A stretch of 64,000 nucleotides of DNA from Kosakonia quasisacchari (GTDB taxonomy: Bacteria; Pseudomonadota; Gammaproteobacteria; Enterobacterales; Enterobacteriaceae). Of the stretch, positions 46,501-56,270 are shown piece after piece. Made by a program: the position numbers and the translations under genes. The notes beneath the pieces are model-generated. The model was given only the letters and a program-made list of their open reading frames with translations. It had not been told where the DNA came from and ran no database searches. Location: assembly GCF_004331415.1 (NCBI RefSeq), contig NZ_SJOP01000012.1, forward strand, positions 62,001 to 126,000. Reading direction: 5' to 3'. The stretch's first letter is position 1, and each line of letters begins with the position of its first letter.

Positions 46501-47232
46501 ATGGCGCTTTACACAATCGGTGAAGTGGCGTTGTTATGCGAAATCAACCCCGTGACGCTGCGGGCATGGCAACGACGTTATGGATTATTACAGCCCCAAC
46601 GCACGGATGGCGGCCATCGGTTATTCACCGAAGAGGACATAGACCGCATTCGGGAAATCAAACGCTGGATAGATACCGGCGTGCAGGTCAGCAAAGTGCA
46701 AAAACTGCTCTCCTCGGCGCAGGAAGAGACGCGTGATGGCTGGCGGGCCCAGCAAGAAACCGCCCTGCAATACCTGCAACAGGGCGACCCACATCGCCTG
46801 CATCAGTGGATTAAAGACAACGGGCGCGACTACCCGGCGCAAGCGCTGGCAACGCATCTGCTTATCCCCTTACGATTACGCCTACAATCCCAGCAGCCCG
46901 CCCTGCAGGCGATGCTGAGCCTGCTCGATGGGATACTTATCAACTATATTTCCGGGTGCCTGGCATCTGCGCGTAAAAAACCGGGTAAAGACGCGCTGGT
47001 GATTGGCTGGAATGTGCAGGACACCACGCGGCTGTGGCTGGAAGGCTGGATGGCAAGCCAGCAGGGATGGCGGGTGGATATTCTGGCGCACGCCCTACCT
47101 CAGCTACGCCCGGAGATGTTCCCCGGCCAGACGCTGCTGGTGTGGTGCGGCGAAACGCCGGGCGAATCACAGCAACAGCAGATGCTGGCGTGGCGCGAAG
47201 AAGGGCACAGCGTCTGGTTACTCGGCATTTAA
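46501..47232 (+). CDS. mlrA: MlrA, MerR-like activator of csgD
   Basis: Transcription regulator of 243 residues with an N-terminal MerR-type winged helix (YTIGEVALLCEINPVTLRAW, QRRYGLLQPQRTDGGHRLF). The C-terminal part resembles a B12-binding-like fold but lacks the cobalamin His motif. In E. coli and Salmonella MlrA, under RpoS, turns on csgD for curli and biofilm. Position next to btsS matches the E. coli order. The regulatory target is outside the window. Confidence 0.94.
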   Translation: MALYTIGEVALLCEINPVTLRAWQRRYGLLQPQRTDGGHRLFTEEDIDRIREIKRWIDTGVQVSKVQKLLSSAQEETRDGWRAQQETALQYLQQGDPHRLHQWIKDNGRDYPAQALATHLLIPLRLRLQSQQPALQAMLSLLDGILINYISGCLASARKKPGKDALVIGWNVQDTTRLWLEGWMASQQGWRVDILAHALPQLRPEMFPGQTLLVWCGETPGESQQQQMLAWREEGHSVWLLGI

Positions 47233-47236
47233 TGTT

Positions 47237-47265
47237 TTATTAACAACTCAACTTGCCTTTATAAT
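47237..47265 (+). promoter_or_regulatory. Probable sigma-70 promoter of yohO
   Basis: A perfect TATAAT at 47260-47265 is preceded, at 17-base spacing, by TTATTA (47237-47242), a partial -35. The start would be near 47272, leaving a leader of about 20 bases to yohO with its AAGGAG site. Confidence 0.55.
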
Positions 47266-47292
47266 GCCAGCCTGATTCAGAAGGAGCATAAA

Positions 47293-47406
47293 ATGAAGTC
47301 TGGTAAAATTCTTGTTATCGCTGTCTTTTTGCTGATGGCTATCGGCGGAATTGGTGGCGTCATGCTCGCCGGTTATTCGTTTATCGTGCGTGGCGGTGTC
47401 GGTTGA
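47293..47406 (+). CDS. yohO: YohO, small membrane protein
   Basis: A 37-residue protein reading [20 protein letters not shown] and then [17 protein letters not shown], almost entirely one hydrophobic helix with a basic N-terminus. It matches the E. coli YohO microprotein (35 residues), whose function is unknown, and sits at the same place next to mlrA. AAGGAG lies seven bases before the ATG and a good promoter is close upstream. It is convergent with yehW and overlaps its end by 26 bases. Confidence 0.88.
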   Translation: MKSGKILVIAVFLLMAIGGIGGVMLAGYSFIVRGGVG

Positions 47407-48118
47407 GCCGCTGTGCCAGCCGCTCAAATCCCCGATCAACAATAATCGCCGCCAGTGCCACCAGCACCGCCCCCTGTAACACATAAGCCGTATTAAAACC
47501 GCTCAGGCCAATAATGATTGGCGTACCCAGCGTATTTGCCCCCACCGTTGAGGCGATGGTGGCGGTACCGATATTAATAATCACTGACGTGCGCACCCCG
47601 GCGATAATCATCGGTGCAGCGAGCGGCAACTCTGCTTTTAACAACCGCTGCCACGCGCTCATGCCCATGCCTTTCGCGACGCTTTGCACGCTTTCCGGCA
47701 CCGAAGCAATCCCCGCCAGCGTCCCCTGTAAGATCGGCAATACGCCATACAGTACCAGCGCAATAATTGCCGGTTGTTTACCAAAGCCCATCACCGGCAC
47801 AGCAATCGCCAGCACCGCGACCGGGGGAAAAGTTTGCCCTACGGCGGCAATGGTTTCCGCCAGCGGGCGAAACTCCCGCCCGGCAGAACGCGTAACGGCA
47901 ACGCCTGCACCAACGCCCAGCACAATCGAAATCACGCTGGAAACCGCGACCAGCGAGAAATGTGCAGCGGTGAGCGAAATAAAACTCTCCTGCAGATAGA
48001 CCGGGCGCGGAAGTTGCGGAAAAAGTGAACTGAACAGCGCCGTGCTGTGCGGCAACCAGATCAGCAGCGCAATAAACAGCACTATCAGCCACAGCAGCGG
48101 ATCACGCAGGATCTTCAC
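47381..48118 (-). CDS. yehW: YehW, betaine-type ABC permease
   Basis: Inner-membrane permease of the YehZYXW (OsmF) importer, 245 residues. I chose the GTG at 48118, with GGAGG nine bases upstream, which reproduces the E. coli N-terminus ([11 protein letters not shown]); a longer form of 266 residues would start inside the ATPase domain region without support. It has about six helices and the coupling segment [18 protein letters not shown] typical of the ProW/OpuCB group. It overlaps yehX by 17 bases. Confidence 0.92.
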   Translation of the reverse strand: MKILRDPLLWLIVLFIALLIWLPHSTALFSSLFPQLPRPVYLQESFISLTAAHFSLVAVSSVISIVLGVGAGVAVTRSAGREFRPLAETIAAVGQTFPPVAVLAIAVPVMGFGKQPAIIALVLYGVLPILQGTLAGIASVPESVQSVAKGMGMSAWQRLLKAELPLAAPMIIAGVRTSVIINIGTATIASTVGANTLGTPIIIGLSGFNTAYVLQGAVLVALAAIIVDRGFERLAQRLNRHRHAR

Positions 48119-49049
48119 AGGCAGCCTCCACGCGCAGTAAATCGCGAAAATGCAGGCTCCCGCAGGGCTGCCCCTGCGCATTATTTACCGGTAGCACCTC
48201 GCACTGCTGGGCGACAAACGCAGAGAGCGCTTCACGCAGCGTCATCGCGTCCTGTAGCGGTTCACCAGCATAAACGTGTTCACTGCGCAGATAACCGCTC
48301 ACCTGGCGCAAAGAGAGCAACCGCACGCCAAGCTCGCTGCGGCCAAAAAACTCGCGCACGAAATCGTTACGCGGCGCAGTTAACATTGATAACGGCGTCC
48401 CCTGCTGTACCACCTTCCCGCCATCCATCAGCACCAGGTGATCGGCCAGTTGCAATGCTTCGTCAATATCATGCGTCACCAGCACAATGGTGCGCCCAAG
48501 CAGGCGGTGAATGCGCACCATCTCCTGCTGTAACGCCGCGCGTGTCACGGGATCAAGCGCACCGAAGGGTTCATCCATTAACAACACTTCCGGATCGGCA
48601 GCAAGGGCACGGGCAACCCCTACACGCTGCTGCTGCCCACCGGAAAGCTGGTGTGGAAAGCGGTCACGCAACAAAGGCTCCAGCCCAAGCAGGGCCATAA
48701 GCTCATCCACCCGCGCGTCGCGCTTCGCGCGAGTCCATTTTTGCAGTTGCAACACAGTGGCAATGTTCTGCGCCACCGTCCAGTGAGGAAATAAACCAAT
48801 CGACTGGATGGCATAACCCATGCGACGGCGCAGCTCCAGCACCGGAAGCGTGCGGATATCCACCCCGGCAAACGTAATCTTGCCTTCGTCATGCTCAACC
48901 AGCCGGTTAATCATCTTCAGGGTGGTGGATTTTCCGGATCCCGAGGTGCCAATCAGCACCGAAAACGCGCCGGTTTTTACGTGTAAATTGAGGTTGCTTA
49001 CCGCTGGCTGCCCGGCAAAGGTTTTACTGACGTTGTTAAATTCAATCAT
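48102..49049 (-). CDS. yehX: YehX, betaine-type ABC ATPase
   Basis: ATPase of 315 residues. Walker A is [18 protein letters not shown], the signature [15 protein letters not shown] and Walker [13 protein letters not shown], with the switch His in VTHDIDEAL. Residues about 255-310 look like a CBS-type regulatory region ([20 protein letters not shown]), as in OpuA/ProV-type ATPases. It overlaps yehY by eight bases upstream and yehW downstream. The family imports glycine betaine and similar osmolytes; in E. coli this system has low affinity and is RpoS-dependent. Confidence 0.94.
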   Translation of the reverse strand: MIEFNNVSKTFAGQPAVSNLNLHVKTGAFSVLIGTSGSGKSTTLKMINRLVEHDEGKITFAGVDIRTLPVLELRRRMGYAIQSIGLFPHWTVAQNIATVLQLQKWTRAKRDARVDELMALLGLEPLLRDRFPHQLSGGQQQRVGVARALAADPEVLLMDEPFGALDPVTRAALQQEMVRIHRLLGRTIVLVTHDIDEALQLADHLVLMDGGKVVQQGTPLSMLTAPRNDFVREFFGRSELGVRLLSLRQVSGYLRSEHVYAGEPLQDAMTLREALSAFVAQQCEVLPVNNAQGQPCGSLHFRDLLRVEAACEDPA

Positions 49050-50196
49050 GATGTTTCACCTTCAGCAGCGCTATGCCTAAACCAAATAACGCATCAACAA
49101 CCACCGCCATGACAATAACCGGAATGACGCCCAGCAGCACCAGATCCAGCGCGCTGCTCAGCAGCCCCTGGAAGACCAGCGCACCAAATCCGCCCGCACC
49201 AATCAATGCCGCGATCACCGCCATCCCGACCGTTTGCACCGCTACCACCCGCAGGCTGCGCAGCAGCAGCGGAAGCGCCAGCGGCAGTCGCACCTGCCAG
49301 AAACGCTGACGTGCGCTCATGCCCATCGCTTCGGCGCTTTCCAGCACCTCTTGCGACACCTGGTTTAATCCGGCAACCACGCCACGCACCAGCGGCAGTA
49401 AAGCATAGAGAATTAACGCAATCAGCGCCGGTGTCATACCGGTTCCGGCAATCCCCAGATGATTAAGCTCAGGGAATTGCCGCACCAGCCCGGCCAGCGG
49501 CGCAATCAGTAAGCCGAACAGCGCCACCGAGGGAATGGTTTGAATGACGTTGAGCACCGCGAACACCGGCCCCTGTCGAGAGGGATGCCGATAGCACCAC
49601 AGCCCAATGGCAAAACCAAATACCAACGCAGGTAACAATGTGCCAAACAACAGCGTTAAATGCTGCGCCAGCGCATCGTTGAACACATCCTGGCGATTGG
49701 TGTATTCGCGTAGCAGTGAGAGATTATCCAGCTTGCCGCTGAGCAATAAAAAGAGGGGGAAGCACCACACCTGCGCATGCAGCAACCAGCGCCACACGGG
49801 GTTGGACACAACCCGGCGAATCGCATCGCTACAGGCCAAAAGCGTCAGCGCAAGCCACAGCCACAACCCGCTTCCGGGCGAGGTACGCGCCAGCGGGCTG
49901 CCCACCTGCGCGAGGTCGGTCGCCGCCCTGCCCGCGCTCCATATCAGCAGGCAGAACAGCACTTCAGTGAGCAGCAGTGTAGCCACCTGCACACCGCGGC
50001 CGGGAATAAAGCTCATCGCCAGTAAAAAGCAGGGGGCGAGTAACCACAGCGCGGAAAAAAGCTGCCATAAAGCGCGGCTTTCGCCGGAAACCAGCCGGTT
50101 TGGCGCATAGCTCACAAACGGCAGCCACGCCGCCAACCCGCCCAGCACAGCCAACAGCAACAACACACGGTTATGGCAGCGTATCGAAACATCCAT
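49042..50196 (-). CDS. yehY: YehY, betaine-type ABC permease
   Basis: Second permease, 384 residues, as in E. coli (385). Five or so N-terminal helices precede the BPD_transp_1 domain, a pattern peculiar to YehY. The coupling segment reads [20 protein letters not shown]. It overlaps yehX by eight bases and follows osmF by eight, so the order osmF-yehY-yehX-yehW forms one transcript. It presumably pairs with YehW in the membrane. Confidence 0.94.
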   Translation of the reverse strand: MDVSIRCHNRVLLLLAVLGGLAAWLPFVSYAPNRLVSGESRALWQLFSALWLLAPCFLLAMSFIPGRGVQVATLLLTEVLFCLLIWSAGRAATDLAQVGSPLARTSPGSGLWLWLALTLLACSDAIRRVVSNPVWRWLLHAQVWCFPLFLLLSGKLDNLSLLREYTNRQDVFNDALAQHLTLLFGTLLPALVFGFAIGLWCYRHPSRQGPVFAVLNVIQTIPSVALFGLLIAPLAGLVRQFPELNHLGIAGTGMTPALIALILYALLPLVRGVVAGLNQVSQEVLESAEAMGMSARQRFWQVRLPLALPLLLRSLRVVAVQTVGMAVIAALIGAGGFGALVFQGLLSSALDLVLLGVIPVIVMAVVVDALFGLGIALLKVKHHD

Positions 50197-50204
50197 AGGG
50201 GTAG

Positions 50205-51122
50205 TTATTTCACCAGGCCTTTTTCTTTCAGGTAATCTGCGGCGACTTTCTTCGCATCCAGCCCTTCAACTGCAATGCTGGCGTTCAGTTTTTGCAGCGT
50301 CTTCTCATCCAGGCTGGCAAAGACCGGTTTCAGCCACGCATCCAGTTGCGGGTAGGCTTTGAGTACAGATTCGCGCACCACCGGCGTTGGCGCATAGATA
50401 GGCTGCACACCTTTCGGATCGCTCAAGGTTTGCAGACCGAGTGCTGCCACCGGGCCATCCGTACCGTAGGCCATCGCCGCATTGACGCCAGAGGTTTGCT
50501 GCGCCGCCGCTTTGATGGTCACCGCCGTATCGCCACCGGCCAGCGACAACAGTTGATCCTGTTTCAGCTTAAAGTCATAGGCTTTTTCAAAGGCGGGCAG
50601 CGCATCGGTGCGCTCAATGAATTCAGCCGACGCGGCGAGCTTAAATTCACCGCCCGCTTTCAGGTAGCGGCTCAGATCTTCAAGCGAGTTAAGTTTGTTT
50701 TTTTGCGCCAAATCCTGGCGCACCGCGATAGTCCAGGTATTGTTCGCCGGCGCGGGGGTTAGCCATACCAGCTTGTTTTTTTCGGCATCCAGCTTTTTGA
50801 CTTTTTCGTAGCCCTGCTGCGCGTTTTTCCACGCGGCATCGTTTTCATCTTTAAAGAAGAACGCCCCGTTGCCGGTGTACTCCGGGTAAATATCCAGCTC
50901 GCCAGAAGTGATCGCGCCGCGCACCACTGGCGTGGTGCCGAGCTGCACTTTATTGACTGTTTTTACACCATGACTTTCCAGAACCTGCAAAATGATGTTG
51001 CCCAGCAGCGCCCCTTCGGTATCAATTTTGGAACCGACCTTTATCGGCTCCGCCGCCTGCAGCGGGAGGCTCACAGCGGCGATTAACCCTATTGAGCACG
51101 CAATCTTTTTAATGATTGTCAT
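50205..51122 (-). CDS. osmF: OsmF (YehZ), periplasmic betaine-type binding protein
   Basis: A 305-residue solute receptor of the OpuAC/ProX family. The signal peptide is residues 1-23 (cleavage after LQA). The domain starts [20 protein letters not shown], and [17 protein letters not shown] is the conserved ligand-site segment of the QAT-binding family. It is the first gene of the osmF-yehYXW operon. In E. coli expression is raised by osmotic stress and RpoS; here the promoter lies in the 149-base gap to bglX. Confidence 0.95.
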   Translation of the reverse strand: MTIIKKIACSIGLIAAVSLPLQAAEPIKVGSKIDTEGALLGNIILQVLESHGVKTVNKVQLGTTPVVRGAITSGELDIYPEYTGNGAFFFKDENDAAWKNAQQGYEKVKKLDAEKNKLVWLTPAPANNTWTIAVRQDLAQKNKLNSLEDLSRYLKAGGEFKLAASAEFIERTDALPAFEKAYDFKLKQDQLLSLAGGDTAVTIKAAAQQTSGVNAAMAYGTDGPVAALGLQTLSDPKGVQPIYAPTPVVRESVLKAYPQLDAWLKPVFASLDEKTLQKLNASIAVEGLDAKKVAADYLKEKGLVK

Positions 51123-51244
51123 TGTACTTCCCTCATTTTTTACGGCCTTTTTCAGCAGCTTGAGAAAAGAGCGTAGCCGAAAAATAGCGGCTTTGTCGCG
51201 TTAGAAGGTTAAACGATAAAGGAATAAGGTATAGCGAGGAAAAT

Positions 51245-51264
51245 CAGGCCGGTTTCCCGGCCTG
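51245..51264 (-). terminator. Intrinsic terminator of bglX
   Basis: On the minus strand CAGGCCGG and CCGGCCTG form a perfect eight-base stem closed by a GAAA tetraloop, then ATTTTCC. It lies seven bases after the bglX stop. Confidence 0.75.
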
Positions 51265-51271
51265 TGAGAGG

Positions 51272-53569
51272 TTAACGCAGTTCAAACTCACCCTGATTAA
51301 CGCGCGCGGAATCAACGCCGATAAAGACATTGAATTTGCCCGGCTCCGCGTCATATTTCATGAGCTGGTTCCAGAATTTCAGCGCATTAATATCGATCGG
51401 GAAGCTAACGGTTTGGGTTTCGCCCGGTTTCAGATTCACCTTATCAAAACCGCGCAGTTGTTTTACCGGGCGGCTCACTGAAGCGGTGACATCCTGCAAA
51501 TACATCTGAATAACCGTCTCGCCTTCACGTTTGCCGGTGTTGGTCACCTCGACGCTGGCGGTCACTTTGCCCGTGCGCGTCATCGACGGTGCGGACATCT
51601 TCACGTCAGAAACCTTGAAGGTGGTGTAGCTCAGGCCATAACCAAACGGATAGAGCGGGCCGTTCGCTTCATCAAAGTAGCGAGAGGTGTATTTGTTGGG
51701 TTTATCTGCATTATACGGACGCCCGGTGTTGAGGTGGCTGTAATAGACCGGGATCTGCCCGACAGAGCGCGGGAAGGACATCGGCACCTTACCGGACGGG
51801 TTGTAATCACCAAACAGAATATCGGCAATGGCATTGCCGCCTTCGGTGCCAGCAAACCAGGTTTCCAGAATGGCATCGGCTTGCTGATCCTCTTTCACCA
51901 GTGCCAGCGGACGACCGTTCATCAGCACCAGCACCAGCGGCTTGCCGGTGGCTTTCAGCGCGGCGATCAAATCGCGCTGGCTCTGCGGAATAGTGATATC
52001 GGTGCGGCTGGAAGCTTCATGCGCCATGCCCTGCGCTTCACCCACTACCGCAACAACCACGTCGGATTTTTTCGCGGCGGCGACCGCTTCATCAATCATC
52101 GCTTGCGGTGAACGCGGGTCAACAACCACCGCCGGTTCATAAAGATTGAGGAAATTAACGATATCTTTGTCATTGGTGATGTTTGCCCCTTTGGCATACA
52201 CCACTTCACCCTTACCGGCCAGTGCGTTGCGAATACCGGTCAGCACGGTAACGGACTGATCGGCAACGCCAGCCGCAGACCAACTGCCCATCGAATCACG
52301 TTTGCTGTCCGCCAGCGGGCCAACCACCGCCACGGTGCCCGATTTTTTCAGCGGCAGCGTCTCAAGACGGTTTTTCAACAGCACCATACTTTCGCGCGCC
52401 ACTTGACGCGCTTCTTTGCGGTGCAGACGGCTTTCGGCATTGGTGTCTTGCGGGTCGCTCTCTTTCGGCCCCAGGTGGCTGTACGGATCGTTAAACAGCC
52501 CCATATCGTATTTCACATTCAGCACGTGACGGGTGGCATCATCCAGCTCCGCCATCGTCACTTTGCCGGATTTCACCAGGCCCGGCAGGTATTTGCTGTA
52601 GTACTCATCGCTCATACTCATGTTGATGCCGGAGTTCAGCGCCACGCGCACCGCATCTTCCGGATCAGCGGCGGTGCCGTGTTTAATCAGCTCTTTAATC
52701 GCCCCGTGATCGGAAATGGTGATGCCTTTAAAGCCCCACTCATCGCGCAGCAAGTCTTTCAGCAACCATGAGTCAGAGGAAGCCGGTGTGCCATTAAGCG
52801 AGTTCAGCGCCACCATCACACCGCCGCTACCGGCGTCCAGCGCGGCTTTGTACGGTGGCATGTAGTCGTTGAACAGGCGCTGTGGGCTCATATCAACGGT
52901 GTTGTACTCTTTACCGCCTTCTACCGCGCCATAGGCGGCGAAGTGTTTCACGCTGGTCATCACCGAGTAGCGATCCGCCGGGCTTTTGCCCTGCATCGCT
53001 TCTACCATGGTGCGCCCCATTTCTGAAGTCAGGTAAGTATCTTCGCCAAACCCTTCAGAAACACGGCCCCAACGCGGATCGCGCGAGACATCAACCATTG
53101 GCGCCCAAGTCATATTCAGGCCATCATCAGCGGCTTCATAGGCAGAAACGCGACCAACCGTTCTCACCGCATCAAGGTTAAAACTGGAGGCAAGACCGAG
53201 GCTAATCGGGAAGACGGTACGCTGGCCGTGTACCACGTCATAGGCGAAAAACAGAGGGATTTTCAGGCGGCTCAACTGCATCGCCTGATCCTGCATGGCG
53301 CGAATATCCTGCCGGGTGACGGTGTTAAAAATCGCGCCGACCTGGCTTGCTTTGATCATGTCGCGAATGGCTTCTTTTGGGTTATCCGGCCCGACGCTGA
53401 TTAAACGCAACTGGCCGATTTTTTCATCGACCGTCATTTTCTTGAGCAGCTCAGTGACAAACGCATCCCTTGCTTCTGGCGTCAGCGGATGGTTGCCGAA
53501 CATCTCTTCCGCCAGCGCAGGTTGCAGCGCGAGGCTCACAGCGACACCTACAGAACATAGCCATTTCAT
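51272..53569 (-). CDS. bglX: BglX, periplasmic GH3 beta-glucosidase
   Basis: Exported beta-D-glucoside glucohydrolase of 765 residues, the E. coli length. The signal peptide is about residues 1-20 (cleavage after ALA). The GH3 N-terminal barrel carries the nucleophile D287 in GITISDHGAIKEL, the KHFAAYGAVEGG substrate motif and the NMTWAPMVDVSRDPRWGRV stretch. The C-terminal sandwich and fibronectin-III-like domains follow (LYPFGYGLSYTTF). It is monocistronic and divergent from dld across a 309-base gap, as in E. coli. Confidence 0.96.
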   Translation of the reverse strand: MKWLCSVGVAVSLALQPALAEEMFGNHPLTPEARDAFVTELLKKMTVDEKIGQLRLISVGPDNPKEAIRDMIKASQVGAIFNTVTRQDIRAMQDQAMQLSRLKIPLFFAYDVVHGQRTVFPISLGLASSFNLDAVRTVGRVSAYEAADDGLNMTWAPMVDVSRDPRWGRVSEGFGEDTYLTSEMGRTMVEAMQGKSPADRYSVMTSVKHFAAYGAVEGGKEYNTVDMSPQRLFNDYMPPYKAALDAGSGGVMVALNSLNGTPASSDSWLLKDLLRDEWGFKGITISDHGAIKELIKHGTAADPEDAVRVALNSGINMSMSDEYYSKYLPGLVKSGKVTMAELDDATRHVLNVKYDMGLFNDPYSHLGPKESDPQDTNAESRLHRKEARQVARESMVLLKNRLETLPLKKSGTVAVVGPLADSKRDSMGSWSAAGVADQSVTVLTGIRNALAGKGEVVYAKGANITNDKDIVNFLNLYEPAVVVDPRSPQAMIDEAVAAAKKSDVVVAVVGEAQGMAHEASSRTDITIPQSQRDLIAALKATGKPLVLVLMNGRPLALVKEDQQADAILETWFAGTEGGNAIADILFGDYNPSGKVPMSFPRSVGQIPVYYSHLNTGRPYNADKPNKYTSRYFDEANGPLYPFGYGLSYTTFKVSDVKMSAPSMTRTGKVTASVEVTNTGKREGETVIQMYLQDVTASVSRPVKQLRGFDKVNLKPGETQTVSFPIDINALKFWNQLMKYDAEPGKFNVFIGVDSARVNQGEFELR

Positions 53570-53878
53570 GTCGTTTACTCTCTTGTTTTTTCACCCATAA
53601 CCGCGGTCACTGGCCGCGAAAGAAACGCAGTGTGCCATAATCCTGGCACGTGTTGCAGAGTGGGACTCTGATTTTTATGCGAATTCGCTCCCCCCGTTTG
53701 GTTTTACGGGACTAACATTAATGCGCACTTTACACGTCATCATGCATAACGCGCCAAAGCGGCAGGTCTTCACATTCTTATGACGCTTACTGAGATAAGC
53801 TTCCGGGTGCCAACGCTACTCAAAGGCGGCCCGAAGAATGAAGTGTATTGAACAATGATTAGCCACAAGGAGTGGATA
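53570..53878. other. 309-bp divergent region between bglX and dld
   Basis: The region should hold both promoters. I see a short stem CCGCGGTCACTGGCCGCG-like near 53600 and AAGGAG directly before dld, but no open reading frame or clear operator. Hexamers cannot be assigned with confidence by eye. Confidence 0.4.
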
Positions 53879-55615
53879 ATGTCACATCCAAATAACGCCT
53901 TTATCAGCGAACTCAAACGGCTGGTTGGCGCGTCTCACCTGCTTACCGACCCGGCCAAAACGGCCCGCTATCGTAAGGGCTTTCGTTCAGGCCAGGGCAA
54001 CGCGCTGGCGGTGGTCTTTCCTGGCTCGCTGGTTGAGTTATGGCGCGTTCTGCAAGCCTGTGTTAACGCCGATAAAATTATTCTGATGCAGGCGGCGAAC
54101 ACCGGGCTGACGGAAGGTTCGACGCCAAACGGCAATGACTATGACCGGGAAATCGTGATTATCAGCACTCTGCGCCTTGATAAGCTGCACCTGCTGGATA
54201 ACGGAGAACAGGTACTCGCCTACCCTGGCACGACGCTCTATTCGCTGGAAAAAGCGCTCAAACCGCTGGGCCGCGAGCCACATTCAGTGATCGGCTCTTC
54301 CTGCATTGGCGCATCGGTGATTGGCGGCATCTGCAATAACTCCGGCGGTTCACTGGTGCAACGCGGCCCGGCCTACACCGAAATGTCGCTGTTCGCACGC
54401 ATTGATGATCAGGGCAAACTGGTGCTGGTGAACCATTTAGGGATTGCGCTGGGGGAAACACCGGAGCAGATCCTCAGCAAACTCGATGACGATCGTGTTA
54501 GCGATAGCGACGTGTTGCACGACCAGCGCCACGGCCACGATCATGATTACATCACCCGCGTGCGCGATGTCGATGCCGACACCCCGGCGCGTTACAACGC
54601 CGACCCGCAGCGCTTGTTCGAATCCTCCGGCTGCGCGGGGAAACTGGCCGTTTTTGCCGTCCGTCTCGACACCTTCCGGGCAGAAACGCGGCAGCAAGTG
54701 TTCTATATCGGCACAAATCAAACGGCGGTACTGGCGGAGATCCGTCGTCATATTCTGGCCAACTTCGAAAACCTGCCCGTCGCCGGTGAGTATATGCATC
54801 GCGATATTTACGATATCGCCGAGCGCTACGGCAAAGACACCTTCCTGATGATCGATAAACTCGGCACCGATAAAATGCCGTTCTTCTTCACCATGAAAGG
54901 CCGCACCGAAGCGCTGCTGGAAAGAGCGACGGTATTTAAGCCGCATTTTATTGATCGTTCCTTGCAAAAAATCAGCGGCTTTTTCCCGTCTCACCTGCCG
55001 CCGCGCATGAAAGAGTGGCGTGATAAATATGAACATCACCTGCTGCTGAAAATGTCCGGCGATGGCATTGCGGAAGCACAAAACTGGCTGAAAACGTACT
55101 TTACTAATGCAGAGGGCGACTTTTTTGTTTGCACGCCTGAAGAAGGGAGCAAAGCATTCTTACACCGCTTTGCCGCCGCCGGTGCGGCGATTCGTTATCA
55201 GGCGGTACACGCCGATGAAGTGGAAGATATTCTGGCGCTGGATATCGCGTTGCGCCGCAATGACAGCGACTGGTTTGAGCATCTGCCGCCGAAAATCGAC
55301 AGCCAACTGGTGCATAAGCTCTATTACGGCCACTTTATGTGCCATGTTTTCCACCAGGATTACATTGTGAAAAAAGGCGTGGATGCCCATGCGCTGAAAG
55401 AGCAAATGCTGGAACTGTTACGCCAGCGTGGCGCGCAATACCCGGCCGAGCATAACGTCGGGCATCTGTATGAAGCCGCGGAACCGTTAAAACGTTTTTA
55501 TAAAGAAAACGACCCGACAAACAGCATGAATCCCGGCATCGGTAAAACCAGCAAGCGCAAGTTCTGGCAAGAAGAACACGCTTCAAATAACGCACCGTCA
55601 ACGACGATGAAATAA
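53879..55615 (+). CDS. dld: Dld, respiratory D-lactate dehydrogenase
   Basis: Quinone-dependent FAD enzyme that oxidises D-lactate to pyruvate at the inner face of the cytoplasmic membrane. The 578 residues from ATG at 53879 (AAGGAG seven bases upstream) align with E. coli Dld. The FAD-binding part has MQAANTGLTEGSTPNGNDYD and SSCIGASVIGGICNNSGGSL. The C-terminal membrane-binding and cap regions include KYEHHLLLKMSGDGIAEAQN and the end NDPTNSMNPGIGKTSKRK. An in-frame ATG eight codons upstream is less likely. Position between bglX and pbpG is conserved. Confidence 0.97.
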   Translation: MSHPNNAFISELKRLVGASHLLTDPAKTARYRKGFRSGQGNALAVVFPGSLVELWRVLQACVNADKIILMQAANTGLTEGSTPNGNDYDREIVIISTLRLDKLHLLDNGEQVLAYPGTTLYSLEKALKPLGREPHSVIGSSCIGASVIGGICNNSGGSLVQRGPAYTEMSLFARIDDQGKLVLVNHLGIALGETPEQILSKLDDDRVSDSDVLHDQRHGHDHDYITRVRDVDADTPARYNADPQRLFESSGCAGKLAVFAVRLDTFRAETRQQVFYIGTNQTAVLAEIRRHILANFENLPVAGEYMHRDIYDIAERYGKDTFLMIDKLGTDKMPFFFTMKGRTEALLERATVFKPHFIDRSLQKISGFFPSHLPPRMKEWRDKYEHHLLLKMSGDGIAEAQNWLKTYFTNAEGDFFVCTPEEGSKAFLHRFAAAGAAIRYQAVHADEVEDILALDIALRRNDSDWFEHLPPKIDSQLVHKLYYGHFMCHVFHQDYIVKKGVDAHALKEQMLELLRQRGAQYPAEHNVGHLYEAAEPLKRFYKENDPTNSMNPGIGKTSKRKFWQEEHASNNAPSTTMK

Positions 55616-55619
55616 CCCG

Positions 55620-55715
55620 TTGACAGGCTGTATTTGTGCTCCTTTCGTAATAGAGTAGCGAACAGCGCCATAGAAACGTTTCTATGGCCGCCCGCTTTGA
55701 AGGAGCACACCCGTC
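55620..55715 (+). promoter_or_regulatory. Leader of the acetyltransferase gene with LacI-type palindrome
   Basis: A perfect -35 TTGACA lies at 55620-55625, though no well-spaced -10 is obvious. A 22-bp perfect palindrome covers 55667-55688, centred on GAAACGTTTC, the core of many LacI-family operators. Outer arms GTGCTCCTT (55636-55644) and AAGGAGCAC (55700-55708) are also complementary, and the right arm contains the AAGGAG ribosome site. Confidence 0.6.
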
Positions 55716-56270
55716 ATGTCAGCTGTCGATATCTTATCCGGTCCTGCGGTGGTAGTGCGCGACGCCTGCCCTGAAGATGTTCACGCCATTGCCTCGCTTT
55801 ATGCCTGGCATGTCCTGCACGGTCGCGCCTCCTTCGAAGAAGTTCCGCCAACCATTGATGAAATGCGCACCCGCATGAACCATATTGCTAAAGAGGGTTT
55901 ACCGTGGATGGTTGCGCTCTATCACGGCATTGTGGTCGGGTATTGCTATGCCGGTTATTACCGTCCGCGCGAGGCGTATCGCTATACGCTCGAAGAGTCC
56001 ATTTATGTGGATGCCAGCATGACCGGGCGCGGCATTGGCAGTACGTTGATGAGCGCGTTGATCGAACGCTGCGAAGAAGGGCCGTGGCGGCAACTGATTG
56101 CGGTGATTGGCGATGGCAATAACAATTCCGGTTCACTGCGGCTGCATAAAAAGCACGGGTTTGAGATTGCCGGGCAGTTGAGAAGCGTCGGCTACAAGAA
56201 AGGCGACTGGCGGGATACGCTGATTATGCAGCGTCCACTCAACGACGGTGACTGGACGCTGCCGGAATAA
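55716..56270 (+). CDS. Phosphinothricin-type GNAT N-acetyltransferase
   Basis: A 184-residue acetyltransferase of the PAT/MnaT (YncA) type, which acetylates the amino group of phosphinothricin, methionine sulfoximine or related compounds. Hallmarks are VRDACPEDVHAIASLYAWHV, the FEEVPPTIDEMRTR stretch, IYVDASMTGRGIGSTLMSAL (acetyl-CoA motif with G-x-G) and SLRLHKKHGFEIAGQLRSVG. AAGGAG precedes the ATG by about 10 bases. It is inserted between dld and pbpG relative to E. coli and is convergent with pbpG, whose stop is immediately adjacent. The natural substrate is unknown. Confidence 0.88.
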   Translation: MSAVDILSGPAVVVRDACPEDVHAIASLYAWHVLHGRASFEEVPPTIDEMRTRMNHIAKEGLPWMVALYHGIVVGYCYAGYYRPREAYRYTLEESIYVDASMTGRGIGSTLMSALIERCEEGPWRQLIAVIGDGNNNSGSLRLHKKHGFEIAGQLRSVGYKKGDWRDTLIMQRPLNDGDWTLPE

